From: Tolypeutes matacus
Lineage: Eukaryota; Chordata; Mammalia; Cingulata; Chlamyphoridae
Direction: 5' to 3'
Length of the DNA: 64,000 bases
Assembly: GCA_026826555.1 (NCBI GenBank)
Contig: JAKSZT010054396.1
Location: 22,092,053-22,156,052, forward strand
The notes beneath the pieces were generated by a model. It had not been told where the DNA came from and made no database searches. It saw only the letters and a list, made by a program, of their open reading frames with translations. This document shows, one piece after another, positions 11,176 through 23,520 of the stretch. The translations under genes were made by a program, and so were the position numbers. Every line of letters begins with the position of its first letter. The first letter of the stretch is position 1.

Positions 11176-11970
11176 CTGATGTTTATACTAATGACTTTAT
11201 GAGTGCCTGAGGAAATTGATCCAGGGTTCTGTCCCTCTCCCCCAAAGAACTGTTTCTAAAGAGGCATTGTGGGCTCTCATTTATTATGAAAAGATTAAAT
11301 TATATTCTGTTCATGGTTTGTAAATTCAGGGATTAGATAGATAATCTCCATAAGAAATCTTACTATCTTAAATTTATAGTCAAGCATTAGAGTAGAATGT
11401 GGACTTTACTGGTTTCAGCAACCAGAGAATCTTGGAATCATAAATTTAAAAGTGACTGTGTAGATCAACCAATTAAAGCGTCTCATTTTATTAATTGATT
11501 TGTTTAAGATGACACAAGTTAGCATCAGGCATGGTACAGAAGAAGCACAGGAGGTAATGTGTCAGAGAACTGAGGCTTGAAGTATATATGAGAAAGGAGT
11601 TAGAAGAAAAGTCAGGATGATGCATTAGGATAGCTTTGTGATCTAATGCAAGTCATTTATTCTTTTGGGTGCCGTTTTCTTGACATATACTATGAGAGTT
11701 TTAGACAAAAGCCCTAATATCTCTTATTTCTTATAAATTTGATGGTTCCAAATTGTTTTTCCTCTAAAGCTTGAAATATTTTTTGGTTTTGCTGATTATC
11801 AAATGATCATTCCTATAAAATATATAAGATATAAACATATTTTTTTATTTCTTATTTTTTAAATATGTAAACATACATTTTTAGATATGACTTAAGTAGG
11901 AGATGGAGTGTGTCCACCAGCACTAACATTTGGTGAATAGCCCTTCAGATCTTTCTTACATACCACTTTA

Positions 11971-12172
11971 TTTTTTATTTTTATTTTTATTTTTATTTTT
12001 TAAAGATTTTATTTATTTATTCATTTATGCCCCCCTTGCTGCCCATGCTCGCCGGGCCAGCCAACCACGCCGTGCAGGCGGGCCCTGCCTTCACCAGGAG
12101 GCCCGGGAACCGAACCCGGGGCCTCCCATATGGCAAACGGGAGCCCCACTGATTGAGCCACAGCCGCTTCCC
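11971..12172 (-). repeat. DAS-like SINE, A type (short form)
   Basis: An antisense monomer with a 14 bp perfect TSD, TACATACCACTTTA, at 11957-11970 and 12173-12186. The tail contains a (TTTTTA)n stretch. Confidence 0.95.
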
Positions 12173-12475
12173 TACATACCACTTTAAATTTCACTTTACA
12201 GTATACCTTAGATCTTTTTTTTCTTTTTGTCAGTAAATATAGCTCTACCTCATTCTTTTAAATGGCTTTATAATATTCTATTGTTTCATTTATGAATGTA
12301 TGATAATTTACCAACCCACCAATTAACGGACATTTTGATTTTCCCTCTTCTCTTTTACTGCTAAACATTGTTGCAGTTAATCTCATTGTGCATATTTTCC
12401 CCCTCAACATTTGTATGATTATTTGCTTAAGATTAATTTCTAGAAGTGTTTAGTCAGATATTTAAATTTTGATAC

Positions 12476-12587
12476 AGGGGGCGGATGTGGCTCAAATGGT
12501 TGGGCGTCCGTCTGCCATATGGAGGGACTGGGTTCGATCCCCGGGACCTCCTGGTAAAATAAAATTAAAAAAAAAAAAAAATTTTTT
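12476..12587 (+). repeat. DAS-like SINE, B type
   Basis: A sense B monomer (GGGGGCGGATGTGGCTCAAA head, GGGTTCGATCCCCGGG B box) with a short A tail and TSD TTTTGATAC at 12467-12475 and 12588-12596. Confidence 0.94.
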
Positions 12588-12746
12588 TTTTGATACATAT
12601 ATATAGATAGATAGCCAGGTGACTCTTTAAGAAGGTTGTAAAAATTTATACTCTTACACCTTGAAATTTAGTATTGATCCAGTACTATCTTATTATACAG
12701 TCTATAGGCATATTTCCCCACAAAGATGGTCCATATATATATATTT

Positions 12747-13128
12747 TTAAAGATTTATTTTATTTATTTCTCTCTACCACCTCATTGTTTGCATTTGCTG
12801 TGTCTGTTCATTGTGTGTGTGTGCGTGTGTGCATTTTGCTGTATCTGTTCATCATTGTGTGCTTGTTGTCTTTTTTGTTTGTTGTTGTTTTTTTTTTAGG
12901 AGGCACTGGGAACCTCATGTGGGAGGGAGGCTCCTAATCGCTTGAGCCACCTCCACTCCCTGCCTTGTTGTGTCTCTCATTATGTTTTCCTTCTTATGTT
13001 TCTCGTTGCATCACCTTGTTGCATCAGCTCACTGTCTTGCTTGTCGTCTTTAGGGGACACCGGGAACCGAACCTGGGACTCCCATGTGGTAGGCGGGAGC
13101 TCAGTTGCTTCAGCCACATCTGCGTCCT
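12747..13128 (-). repeat. Dimeric DAS-like SINE (F type)
   Basis: Two antisense modules (heads near 13128 and 12960) separated by a middle with GAGACACAACAAGG-like sequence. The second module contains a TG-rich stretch. The possible TSD is only a short A/T string, so borders are approximate. Confidence 0.82.
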
Positions 13129-13149
13129 GATATTTTTTAAAATACAGGA

Positions 13150-13640
13150 TTCAATCAAGGTTTACACATTGCATGTGCTTGTAAAGTCTCTAGTTGGCAT
13201 AACTTTTCTAACAGCTTTATTGAGGAAAAATTGATGTAATTTGATATGGGTTTGATAACTTTTGATATCTATATACGTGTTTGAAACCATCACCACAATC
13301 AAGATACTGAACGTAGCCATCACCCCTCAAAGGTTCCTTCTGCTCCACTGTATTCTTCCTTCCTGCCCTCCCCTTCATTAGGCAACCACTAATCTGCAGA
13401 TTATTTTGAATTTCAGAATTTTATATAAATGCAAATATACATTATATATTCTTTTAAAAATATCTGGCTTCATTAACTCAGCATAATTATTTTTAGATTT
13501 ATACATGTTGTTGTGTGTATTTAAAGTTCATTTCTTTGTATTGGGTAATAATCCATTGTATGGATGAACCACAGTCTGTTTATGCACTTGCCTGTTGATG
13601 GATATTTGGGTTGTTTACAGTTTTGGGGTATTACAAACAA
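13150..13640 (-). mobile_element. L1 3' fragment
   Basis: An antisense L1 with 'ACAGCTTTATTGAGG', 'CACCACAATCAAGATACTGAAC', 'CATTAGGCAACCACTAATCTGC' and 'TGTTGATGGATATTTGGGTTG', a standard order for mammalian L1 3' ends. No reading frame is left. Confidence 0.8.
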
Positions 13641-14264
13641 ACTGGATATGAAATTTTGGATATTAACTCAGCTCTTGGTTAAAGAAGAGCTAAATTTTGA
13701 AAAGAGGCAAGGGGATGAAATAAATGCTAAGGACTTTTAAGGTCTTGATTTGCTGCGTGTGCTGGAGAGAGGAGGCACTTTGGCAATTTTAGAGGAGCAT
13801 TGTGGAAGCAAGAAAGAAGAAGTAATGTTTATCTATGCTAGTTGAATGTAGTCTTTCTCCTCCCCAAACTTATGCTCATCCTTTAAGATACAAATCAGGT
13901 ATAATCTCCTAGAAACCTTGCTTGAACCTTCAGTTTCTGGGTGCCTCGTCTTTACTGCTGTTTATGTATTGGTGAGCCCTCCTTATGTTTTTTTTTTTTT
14001 TTTTTTTTTTAATATGCTAAATTCACATAACAAAATTAACCATTTAAAAATGAGTAATACAGTAGCATTTTGTAATCCCTATATTTGAATCCTTGGTTTG
14101 CAAGTCATTGGTCAATATGGTTGATTTAGAGAAGAGTCATGGAAACCAACTGTTGGCTGGATCAGTAAATTAAACTCAACCAGTATTTACTAAACTAAAT
14201 GAATGCAGAGAGAGCTTAACAAATTAGTACATAAATATGACAGTTTTTTACATGTTTCACTTCT

Positions 14265-14365
14265 TAGCTAGACTATAAGCTCTTTGGATCCACTGTGTCA
14301 TTTATTCTTGTATTCCTGGTACTTGGCAAATGATAGTTTATCATTCCACTATTTGTTTGGTAAAT
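14265..14365 (+). repeat. L2-like fragment
   Basis: Matches the L2 signature 'CTAGACTATAAGCTCTTTGG', then 'TTCTTGTATTCCTGGTACTTGGCA'. It is old and diverged. Confidence 0.65.
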
Positions 14366-15249
14366 GAATTAATGCAATTAAGAATAACTTTGACATAAAA
14401 TTGGGAAATTATGAGGCTATAAGCCCTAATTTTGAACCTGTTCTGTTTATAATCAGTCTGTAAGGTAGTTAGGGATTTGGAACATGCTTCCCTGTAGAAA
14501 TAATTTAAAATGGTAGTTCCTAATTATTAGAGGTGGAATGAAGGCTAAAAGGAGGTCATTGGAGCAGTTTACAAGTCTTTGGTTAATGGATGACCTTTTG
14601 AAATAGGCATAGAAACCAGCTGCTGGCTGAAAAATTCAACAAATATTTATTGATTTATTAATATACGGAAAGGATTAAGTTTAAAAAATTTTTTTTTCCA
14701 GAGGAACTTTCTGTTAGTAATAGAGAGTCAGAATGTGGTAATAGCTGTAACAGAAACGTCATCAGTGCCCTGAGGGTGGTACACATATAAGGAGCTTTAG
14801 GGAAATTTGGGAAGACTTACCAAGGGAGGTAACATTTAACTTTAATCTTGAAGTTGAAGGGTAGACTGCTAGAGAAAAGAATCTGTGATGGTGGGAGAAA
14901 GTGTAGCTATTCCTCTGGCTGCAACAATATTACTTTTCAGTTGCTGTAACTTGGGAACTTTAAAAATTAAAATTAAATAAACTGGCATATTTGGCCCTGA
15001 ATCACCTATGTCTTGTTCTTTATTGGTGTTTAGTCCCCAGTTGAATAGATGAAAATAATGGTCACTTTAAATCAATGTGTTACAATTTTTCATGTTTAAT
15101 TCTAATTTTCTTTCATGACTAAGTTTCAAAGTGGAATAAAATCAGCAGTAATTGAGAAAAGCCAAAGAGGTAATTGTTGATAGCTGATGGTAAATATTAT
15201 GAAACACCAGACAACTAAGAATTTGTCATTTCTAGGGAGTTGTGATTAA

Positions 15250-15365
15250 TGATTGATTATTAATTAATATTATTTGAGTGCCTTGTCTGTGCAAGGCACT
15301 TTTAGATACTGTGAATTCAGTGGTAAAAAGGGCAGAGTTTCTGTCCTTGTATACTTTAGACTCTA
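15250..15365 (-). repeat. L2-like fragment
   Basis: Contains 'TATTTGAGTGCCTTGTCTGTGCAAGGCACT' like sequence followed by AGATACTGTGAATTCAGTGG, a diverged L2 3' end. Confidence 0.65.
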
Positions 15366-15419
15366 TTGATTCTATTTATAATAGATCAGAATAATAAAGT
15401 AACATTTCTCTGTTGGTCT

Positions 15420-16330
15420 GACTCCTATAGTCCCCTTGGTTCCCAACAGTAACTCCTCCTGAAAAACAGGGTTGGGAGGGACATGCCTGGCCTAGCTTCC
15501 CTGTGTCTGTTCCCTGGGAGGTCAGTGTTGTGAGTGTATGTGGAAAGTGGGCCATCTCAGTCCCCTCCCCTTCTCAGAGACAATCACACTATACCCCTTT
15601 TCCTTGTTGCCCCCACTCCAAACAGAAACTGCATATGGGAAATGAGAAAGAGATACTAGGGAAAAAGGGATTCCTATATACTGGAATTAGAAGGGAGGAG
15701 TGACATTTGGGCTTCCCACTACCTATTCTTCCCTCCATCCAACTCTTCATCTCTTCTTCCAAAGTATTTGAGCTTACTCTTCCTTCCACTTTCCTCTCAG
15801 TGATCCCTTATTGATTTTGGTAACTTTGGGAAAAAATGGCAATTTTTATGTGCAGTGATCCCTCCTCAATTATTAACAAAGCAACTTTTAATGCATTATC
15901 TTTCTGTGGGCTTACTCTATTTTAAATTCATTTAAAATGATCAAAGTTGGAATTTTTTTTTTTTAATTTAGTGATTGATAGCATGTTATTGGAGGGATTA
16001 CACCCAGATTTTGACTCAGAGAATCCTCCCTGGATCTTGCAGTCAGTTTACTTATCTGCCAGCCACATAGGGAGAGGGATGCCCTGTTGGGAATAGTGAG
16101 GATCCAAGTTCTGTCCAGTTACTATGCAGTGAGAACTGGGTTTTTTATATATATTCTGTCAAGCAGAGAATCTGAACTGTAAATATTCCCTCTCAGGAGT
16201 GGATGATTGAGAGTTAACTAGAGCTATTTACTGCTTGAAGCTGGTGTCACAATATATGTATTATTTATATTTGCACCTCCTACAGTAGAGCAAAATAAAA
16301 GCAAGAGGTTGGCATGCAAAGGAAGTAGAA
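15420..16330. other. Unassigned, relatively GC-rich block
   Basis: The block has more C and G than its AT-rich surroundings and several T/C-rich runs. No open frame, splice pair, tRNA-like head or known repeat signature is evident to me. It could be an old LTR or unique intron sequence. Confidence 0.35.
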
Positions 16331-16944
16331 GAAAGGCAGTAGATCTAAAGCTGATCTTTGTTTTAAATAGAATGAATATTCTACACCCATGACTCATTTT
16401 TCGTGAAAGAATATGTTGTTTGGCCTTCCAGGGAACTATAGCACATCCTATGATTTAGCATCTCAATGAGGGCTATTCATTACTTGAACAAAAGCTTTTT
16501 CTAGAAATATTGTCAGTAATTTTAGAGGGAAAATGTCATTGTCCATTTTTACAGTTAATGTGGTGGCCATGGAAAATGGGCTCTTTTAGAAGTTTGAAAA
16601 TAGACAGGAAAATTTTTATACCGATTTCTTTTTATCTATCAGGAGAGGTTTGTGTTGACAGAATTTGAATCATACATAGATACTGTTTGGTTGCTTTGGA
16701 AACTTTTTTTTTTTTTTTTAACCCTAAACATCAAGCTTTCAAAAGAAATTTTTATCTTTAATTCTTTAATTTTTGCTGTCTAAAACACAATTTACAAAGA
16801 AAGAAAATAACCTGCACACTCTTAATTCCTGAAGTTTCTAATGTTTTAAACTATAATGTACTAAGTAAATATTATTTTTATATTTTTTCATTCCCTAGGC
16901 ATTTATAACTAATAGAGAGTTTTAATGTTTCGATACTTTTTAAA

Positions 16945-17358
16945 AAAAGATTTATTTTATTTACTTTTCATCCATTTTAAACCCTCCTCCCCCCATTTTT
17001 GCTGTTTTGTGTCCATTCGCTGGGCAATTCTCTGTGTCTGTTTTCTGCCCTTTCTTCTCATCCTTCTCCTGACTTCACCAGAATTCGATCCTGGGGACCT
17101 CTGATGTGGAAGAGAGGTGTTCTGCTACCTGCGCCACCTCAGTTCTTTCAGAGCATCTCGTCTTGGCTCTCACTTATGTCGCTCTCCTGGTACATCATCA
17201 TCTTGCTGCGTGGCTAGGCGGGGCATGGCACGCCTGTGCACGGGGCTTGATGGCCTGCACGCCTTCTATATTTTTCATTATTTTACTGGGAGGGCCCGGG
17301 GATCGAACCCAGTATGGGAGATGGATGCCCAATCATTTGAGCCACATCCGCCCCCCTG
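16945..17358 (-). repeat. Composite DAS-like SINE (D type)
   Basis: On the minus strand a B-type module (17358-17270) leads into a middle part and a second module whose head reads as GAACTGAGGTGGCGCAGG. TSD GATACTTTTTAAA lies at 16932-16944 and 17363-17375. The same architecture is at 22856-23520. Confidence 0.92.
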
Positions 17359-19266
17359 TTCTGATACTTTTTAAAGGTCATGGAGCAATTGCCAATTTTC
17401 CCATGGATTGTTGAGATTGCTTTGCTTGATTTTAGCTTGCATGATCATTTTTACAGGCTTGCATTACTTTTCAAAGTGAGGGCTACCTATAGTCACCTAG
17501 ATGAATAGGTTTGAGAATGGTCTTCATAATATGGTATAATTGCCAGGCAGCATTCAGGAAATGCATGAGGTTAGAGATTATGACTTTTAAATGAAAACAG
17601 CATAAATTTATTTTCTAGCCCCATACAGTTGAAGCGGTGTTGGTAGGAGTTGAATTTAAACAGGGTTTGGTTGAGAGCTAAGTGGAGAGAGGGATCAAGG
17701 GAGTTGAAGACAGATGCACTAGAGTAATAATAATAATAGTAGACTGGAATTTAAGCTGGGTAAGGAGGAGAAAGAGTATGAGGGATGATGGATAGTGAAC
17801 AAGGTAGTGGCATTAATGGATTGAAGAGTTTTAGTGGGATTGAAGGATTTTTGTAATTTAGAGGGAATGTGCTGAAAAGATAAGTGGTGGAAAGAAAATT
17901 AGATGCTGGAAGTTGAGATTCTGAAGGGGTTTCAATTATCAGAAACAACAACTTGAAAAGTATGATCATGGAAGTGAGAAGTTGAAGTGATACAAGATCG
18001 TCATAGAAAAGGAAATCTAAGCGTATTGGGAAGAATTATCAGTATGAATGTGGAAATCAGTAAGAATTATGACAGGTTGGTACCAGAGAGGGTAACAGTA
18101 AGTCAGGAGCTAAAATCTTAAGGGGATAGAGAGAATTAGTGACTTGGGGTGCAACAAAATGAGTATCATTAGTTGGGGGTAATCAGTGGTCTTATAGTAC
18201 TATAAAAGCTGGGCCACAATGAGAATAGTTCCTGATGGTCCCAAGGCAGAAAGTGGTAGGTAGCTGTGAGTTTTGAGTGAAGAGAGGGGCAGGGGATCAT
18301 CTTCCTAAGATCTGATTCTGGGTTTCCTCTGGACTCCTGATGGAGTCTCCTGCTGCAGAAGGATTCTCTTGACCCCTGCTGGATGATGGACTCTAGGGGG
18401 TGATTTCATGGAACATAGATACTCTATTGATTTCAGCTAACAGCAACCTATGGGGAGGGCAGGTCAGGGCAATCTTACTACTGAATCTAGGCCATCTTTT
18501 CACCCTGGGAGAGTAGTAGCTTGCTGTGTAGTGGATCTATTTTAGTTTCTTTTGGCTTCCTCTCAATTCCTGTGGATAGCCTACAGGCAGTGTGGTATTA
18601 CTCTGAGCACTGGCACTTATTTTACGTATGACTTTGTGTGGTGGAGTCGTAGAAAGAAATTCACTCCAATATCAGCTATATATGCAATGTCACAAAGCAT
18701 ATGTGTGTGTGTATGTTTGTATATGCACATTTATGCATGTAAATGTATCAACTTTTATTTTATCAATTATATCAAGTAGATGAGATACCATTAGACAGTA
18801 CTTGTTTGTATAATTAATCTTAATGTTCAAAGGCTTAGCGTCAGTGCCAATGCATCGGTGACAACATCAATATATTTAGTATTATTACTATTTAGAAAGT
18901 ATGTTTTATTGGGATACTATAAATATTTTATATCTAAATCAGACATGTATTATTATTCTTTGGCTTCCCTTATTACATTAAAGAAAATGTGTTATGATTG
19001 TTTACAATTGGGCTAGTTTTGTTCTGTTTCTAAATTTGGTAGGCTCTCCATGTAAATGCCATGTACATGAAATTGCTCAAGTATTTGTAAGCTGTAAAAT
19101 TCTCTCTTCAGAAATACTTTGTAGTAGCTGTTTTGTGCCTGTATAGGAGCAGATTAAAAATATATTTCATAATATGCTTTGAAGATAAATCCTAATTTCT
19201 ATAATGACCAGATTATTTTATATGTTATTTCTCAAATTAAAATAAAATTAGACACAGCTGACATAT

Positions 19267-19268
19267 CT

Positions 19269-19303
<35 letters not shown>

Positions 19304-19340
19304 TGTTATTTATTTATTTATTTTCTTTATTTTTTTATTT
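19267..19340. repeat. (TTTA)n microsatellite
   Basis: Tandem TTTA units with a few interruptions and no SINE attached; likely polymorphic. Confidence 0.95.
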
Positions 19341-19989
19341 TTGTGACATATCTTTAATAGTTTATCTAAATTATATATGGAAACAAAAAATGGCATTTCT
19401 ATGTATTCATTTTGTGGTGGACTGTAACTAGACTGCTGATGAGCCTCTTAGTTTATTGCTTTCTAGAAAAACAAAATCTTGCATTGTGTAAATTCCTTTT
19501 TGAAAAGCAATTTGTAAAATGATAATAGTGCTTATTTCTCTAAGCATGTAAAATATTGAATCTTGTTTTGTAGAAGTCTACAAGCTTATATCTTTAACAA
19601 ATGAAATTATTACTATAATGTGAATATATCCGTCTTCAATTTATCTATATGACTGATGATTTTTGACAAGTTTTATCTTTGGTTTGGTGAAAACTAGTTA
19701 TAATTAAAACATTCAGAAAATAAAACAATAAATACTAACACTGTTAAAGACTTCTGATACACTAGGCCTAGTTTATTTTTATTTATTTATTTTTTTTGTC
19801 CAGCTCTGTCAGAATTAAGCTTTCGTTCATATGTATCAGTCAGCAGTTGAACAGTTAAATTCATCATGTGAACTAGTTTATTTTGGTATATCATCTGTGA
19901 TAGGAACAATTTGCCAAATGCCAAATTTGGAGATGAGATGTAAATAAGTTCTGCTCTTCTTGACAAAGGCTCTTACCATGTATTAAGGT

Positions 19990-20345
19990 AATACTAACTG
20001 CAGTACCAAACAGTCCTCAAATTTCAGTGACAAAATGCATGAAAAGCTCATGTCTTACTATGTAACCAGTCCAATGTCAGTATTCTTCATCAGGCAGCAT
20101 TTCTTCAAGCAGTGATTCAGGAATCCAGGCTCCTTTATTTTGTGCTTATAGTATTCTGCTATTCCTGCCACCATTCAGAAGAGGAAAAGAGCACGAAGGG
20201 TCCCAGTTAGTGTACTTCCCTTCTGCTCACCTTTGTCTGGCTGGAATTCAGTTAGGTGTCACACCTAATTTGGAAGGGAAGCTGAAAAATTTAGTCTGTG
20301 TTTGTGCCCAGGAAAATGATAAGCCACTTTGGTCAATGACTGTCA
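19990..20345 (-). repeat. Probable ancient interspersed repeat, class unknown
   Basis: The segment contains 'CAGTGATTCAGGAATCCAGGCTCC' and further on 'GGAAGGGAAGCTGAAAAATTTAG' and 'GCCCAGGAAAATGATAAGCC', an order I associate with an old mammalian repeat that I cannot name. No TSD was found. Confidence 0.4.
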
Positions 20346-21034
20346 AAGTAAAGTTGTTTTTTCAAATAAAATTTTTGAACATTAATTTTTTTTTTTTTTT
20401 AACTGGTTAAATGATTGATATGCTGGTATGAGAGGCCATTGGAACGATTGGATATTTTGGTAATCAGATTATTCCCCTCCTCACACACAAACTTTGATTT
20501 TTTAAAGGTTTGGTGGTGGGGAGATGCGAAGGATGGGACAAACAGGTATAGTAGACATTTTTGGAAAGTTAATCTGCAAATAGGTTGTAATGAATTAATC
20601 ACAGGGCTTTTCTTGAAAGTCTAAGTTAAACATTTCTTTATTTGGAGGTGGTGGTTATCTGTGTCTCTGTTTATTTCCATATGAGAGAGAGCAATTTGAA
20701 TTTGGGGGTTATTAAAGTTTAAGAAAATTTATAATAAATTTGATCTGTAGTTAAGAATAGCTCTTTTGGAGGAGGAAATCAAAATTTTGTAAAATGCCCA
20801 TTTATTTCATAGAACTTAAATTAGTCTAAGGTAAATGTTAAAATATGTTCATGTTAACTTAAATATTGAGTCTATTCTAACAAATCAAAATTAAGGCACC
20901 ACAAATTGTTTGACTCATAAAGGGAAAATAAGACCATAACATACTAATTGAAACATAAGTTAGTTGCTTATCACATTGGAACAGAAATTAAAACAACCTT
21001 TTCAAAATATATAAATTGTTCTCATTTTTTTTCC

Positions 21035-22500
21035 CCCAATTGGAATTGTGAGTTTACATAACTATCATGCATAAAATATAGGATTCACATATACTGCCCT
21101 ACCACTAACACCTTGCATTGGTGTGGAATATTTGTTACTATTGATGATAGTACTTTTTAAAATAATTGTAGTGTTTTTGTTATAACAGTAGTTAACCTTT
21201 GTTAAAATTGATGAAAGATTATTAAAATAGTCCTATTGTCCATTATTTACATTAGGTGTATTTTTCCTTGTGTTATTACCAACTTGTATTAGTATCATAC
21301 ATAGGCTATAATTCACGAAAGAGCATTCTTATACCTGTACTATTAACTATAGTCCATTGTTGTATAGTCCTATGTTTTATCTTTTAATTTAATTAAAAAA
21401 ATTTTCTTTTTTGCCTCTCTGATCTATTTGCTAGTTGTTTGCTTAATGTCTGCTTGTTGTTTTTGCTCAGTGTCTGTTTTTTTCTTTAGGAGGCACTGGG
21501 ACCCAAACCCGGGACTTCCCATGTGGGAGGCAGGCGTTCAACTGCTTGAGCCACATCTGTTCCCTGCTCGTTTTGTTTTTTTGGCTTGTTGTCTGCTTGG
21601 TGTTTGCTTATTGTTTTGTTTTTTGCTCATTGTCTGCTTGTTGTTTTTGCTCGTTGTTTGTTTGTCTTCTTTAGGAGGCACCAGGAACCGAACCTGGGAC
21701 CTCCCATGTGTGCTTGAACCATATCCACTCCCATCTTTTTTTATTCGAGTAATATATACATCCTAAAGTTTCTTCTATTAACCACATTAAACTATACAGT
21801 TCAGTGCTGTTGACTACACTCACAGTAATGTGCTACCATCACTACCATTCATTTTCAAACCTATATCATCAGCCTAAATAGAAATTCTGTACAAGTTAAG
21901 CATTAGATCCCCATTTTCTCATACCAATCTACCTCCTGGTAACCTATATTCTAGATTCTAATTCTAAGAGTTTGTTTATTATAATTAGAACATAACAGTG
22001 AAGTCATACAATATTTGTCCTTATGTGTCTGGCTCATTTCACGCAATGTAAGGTCCTTAAGGTTCATGTGTTGTCACATGCATCAGGACTTCATTCCTTT
22101 TTTTTTTTCTTTCCCCCTTTCATTTTTATAGCTGAATAACATTCCATCATATATATATATACCACATTTTTAAAATCCATTCATTGGTGAACACTTGGGT
22201 TGTTTCCATCTTTTAGCAATAGTGAATAATTCCACTATGAACATCAGCATCAAGTATCTGTTTGAGTCCCTGCTTTCAGTTCTTTTGGGTATGTACCTAG
22301 TAGAGGGATTGATGGATCATATGATAACTCTATACTTAGCTTCCTGAGGAACTGCCAAACTGTCTTCCACTGTGTCTGTACAATTTTACATCCCCACCAG
22401 CAAGAATGAGTGGTCCTATTTCTCCACATCCTCTGCAACATTTGTAGTTTTCTGTTTTTTTTTCATAGTGGCCATTCTAGTAGGTGTGAAATGATATCCT
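21035..22500 (-). mobile_element. L1 fragment (ORF2 C-terminus and 3' region)
   Basis: An antisense L1. The minus strand from 22441 to 22250 reads a 63-codon piece of the ORF2 C-terminus, with CWWGCKIVQTQWKTVW and LSYDPSIPLLGTYPKELK. The 3' region follows to about 21035 and is interrupted by the SINE at 21400-21733. Confidence 0.88.
21400..21733 (-). repeat. Dimeric DAS-like SINE (F/E type)
   Basis: Two antisense tRNA-like modules (heads near 21733 and 21566) are joined by a stretch made of repeats of an 'AACAAGCAGACAATGAGC' motif. That motif is repeated about five times over both modules, more than in other copies. Confidence 0.83.
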
Positions 22501-22519
22501 TTAAAATTTTTTTTTTTAA

Positions 22520-22770
22520 ATTTTCATTTTTTAAAAAAATTATTTTTATTGATACATATTAATAAAACATACAGTTCATCTAAAGTGTACAATCAGTGGT
22601 ATTTGGTATAATCACATTGTTGTGCATTCAGCACTTCAATCATTGTTAGAGCACTTTCATTATTTCAATAATAATAAACAAAAAAACAGACAAATAAGAA
22701 AAGTCTTCACCTCTCAGTCTCTCTATGCTTTCCCTGCCGTTCATAGCTGCTATTTCTGGCTATTGCACAT
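22520..22770 (-). mobile_element. L1 3'-terminal fragment
   Basis: Antisense L1 3' end with 'ATTTTTATTGATACATATTA', 'GTATTTGGTATAATCACATTG' and 'TGTGCATTCAGCACTTCAATC'. The same terminal segment recurs at 26490-26720 and, diverged, at 55440-55560. Confidence 0.8.
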
Positions 22771-22855
22771 TTATTTATTTATTTTTAAGCAGTTTTATTG
22801 AGATATGTTCATATACCATATAATCTATCCAAAGTGTATAATCAATGACTTTTAT

Positions 22856-23520
22856 TTTATTTTATTTTATTTTTTTTTAAAGATTTATTTATTTACATTA
22901 TCCATTTTAAACCCGCCCCTTCCCCATTTGCTGTTTTGTGTTCATTCGCTAGGCAATTCTCTGTGTCTGTTTCCTGCCATCTCTTCTCATCTTCCTCCTC
23001 TAGTCTTTTTTTTTTTTTTTTTTTTTAAAGATTTTATTTATTTATTCATTTATCCCCCCTTGCTGCTTGTGTTCGCTGGGTCAACTAACCACGCCGTGCG
23101 GGCGGGCCCGCCTTCACCAGGAGGCCCTGGGAACCGAACCCGGGGCCTCCCATATGGTAAACGGGAGCCCTACTGATTGAGCCACGGCCGCTTCCCCCTC
23201 CTCTAGTCTTTACCAGGATTTGATCCTGGAGACCTCCGATGTAGGAGAGAGGTGTTCTGCCACCTGCGCCACCTCGGTTCCTGGTTTTCAGAGCTTTCGG
23301 AGCATTTCGTCTTGTCTCTCCCCTGCGTCTCTCTCCTGTTACGTTATCATCTTGCTGCATGGCTCCCGGGGCCTGGCGGCTCACTGGTACACAGAGTTTG
23401 GCAGCCCATGTACCCTCTCTCTATATATATTTTTTATTTTACCAGAAGGTCCCGGGGATCAAACCCAGGCCCCTCCATATGGCAGACGGACGCCCAACCA
23501 TTTGAGCCACATCCACCCCC
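22856..23520 (-). repeat. Composite DAS-like SINE (D type), with nested SINE
   Basis: Same module order as 16945-17358 (B head near 23520, second module head near 23280). TSD CAATGACTTTTA lies at 22844-22855 and 23521-23532, inside the L1 3' region. An A-type SINE later landed in it at 23009-23196. Confidence 0.94.
23009..23196 (-). repeat. DAS-like SINE, A type, nested
   Basis: A short-form A monomer with a perfect 15 bp TSD, CCTCCTCTAGTCTTT, at 22994-23008 and 23197-23211. It splits the host composite SINE, so the order of events is L1, then D-type SINE, then this A-type copy. Confidence 0.97.

Larger units (their letters stand above)
11925..12680 (-). mobile_element. Ancient L1 (L1ME-like) fragment
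   Basis: The + strand shows the antisense L1 landmarks TTTATAATATTCTATTG, CCACCAATTAACGGACATTTTG, TTAATTTCTAGAAGTG and CTTTAAGAAGGTTGTAAAAA in order. It is broken by SINEs at 11971 and 12476. Confidence 0.7.
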
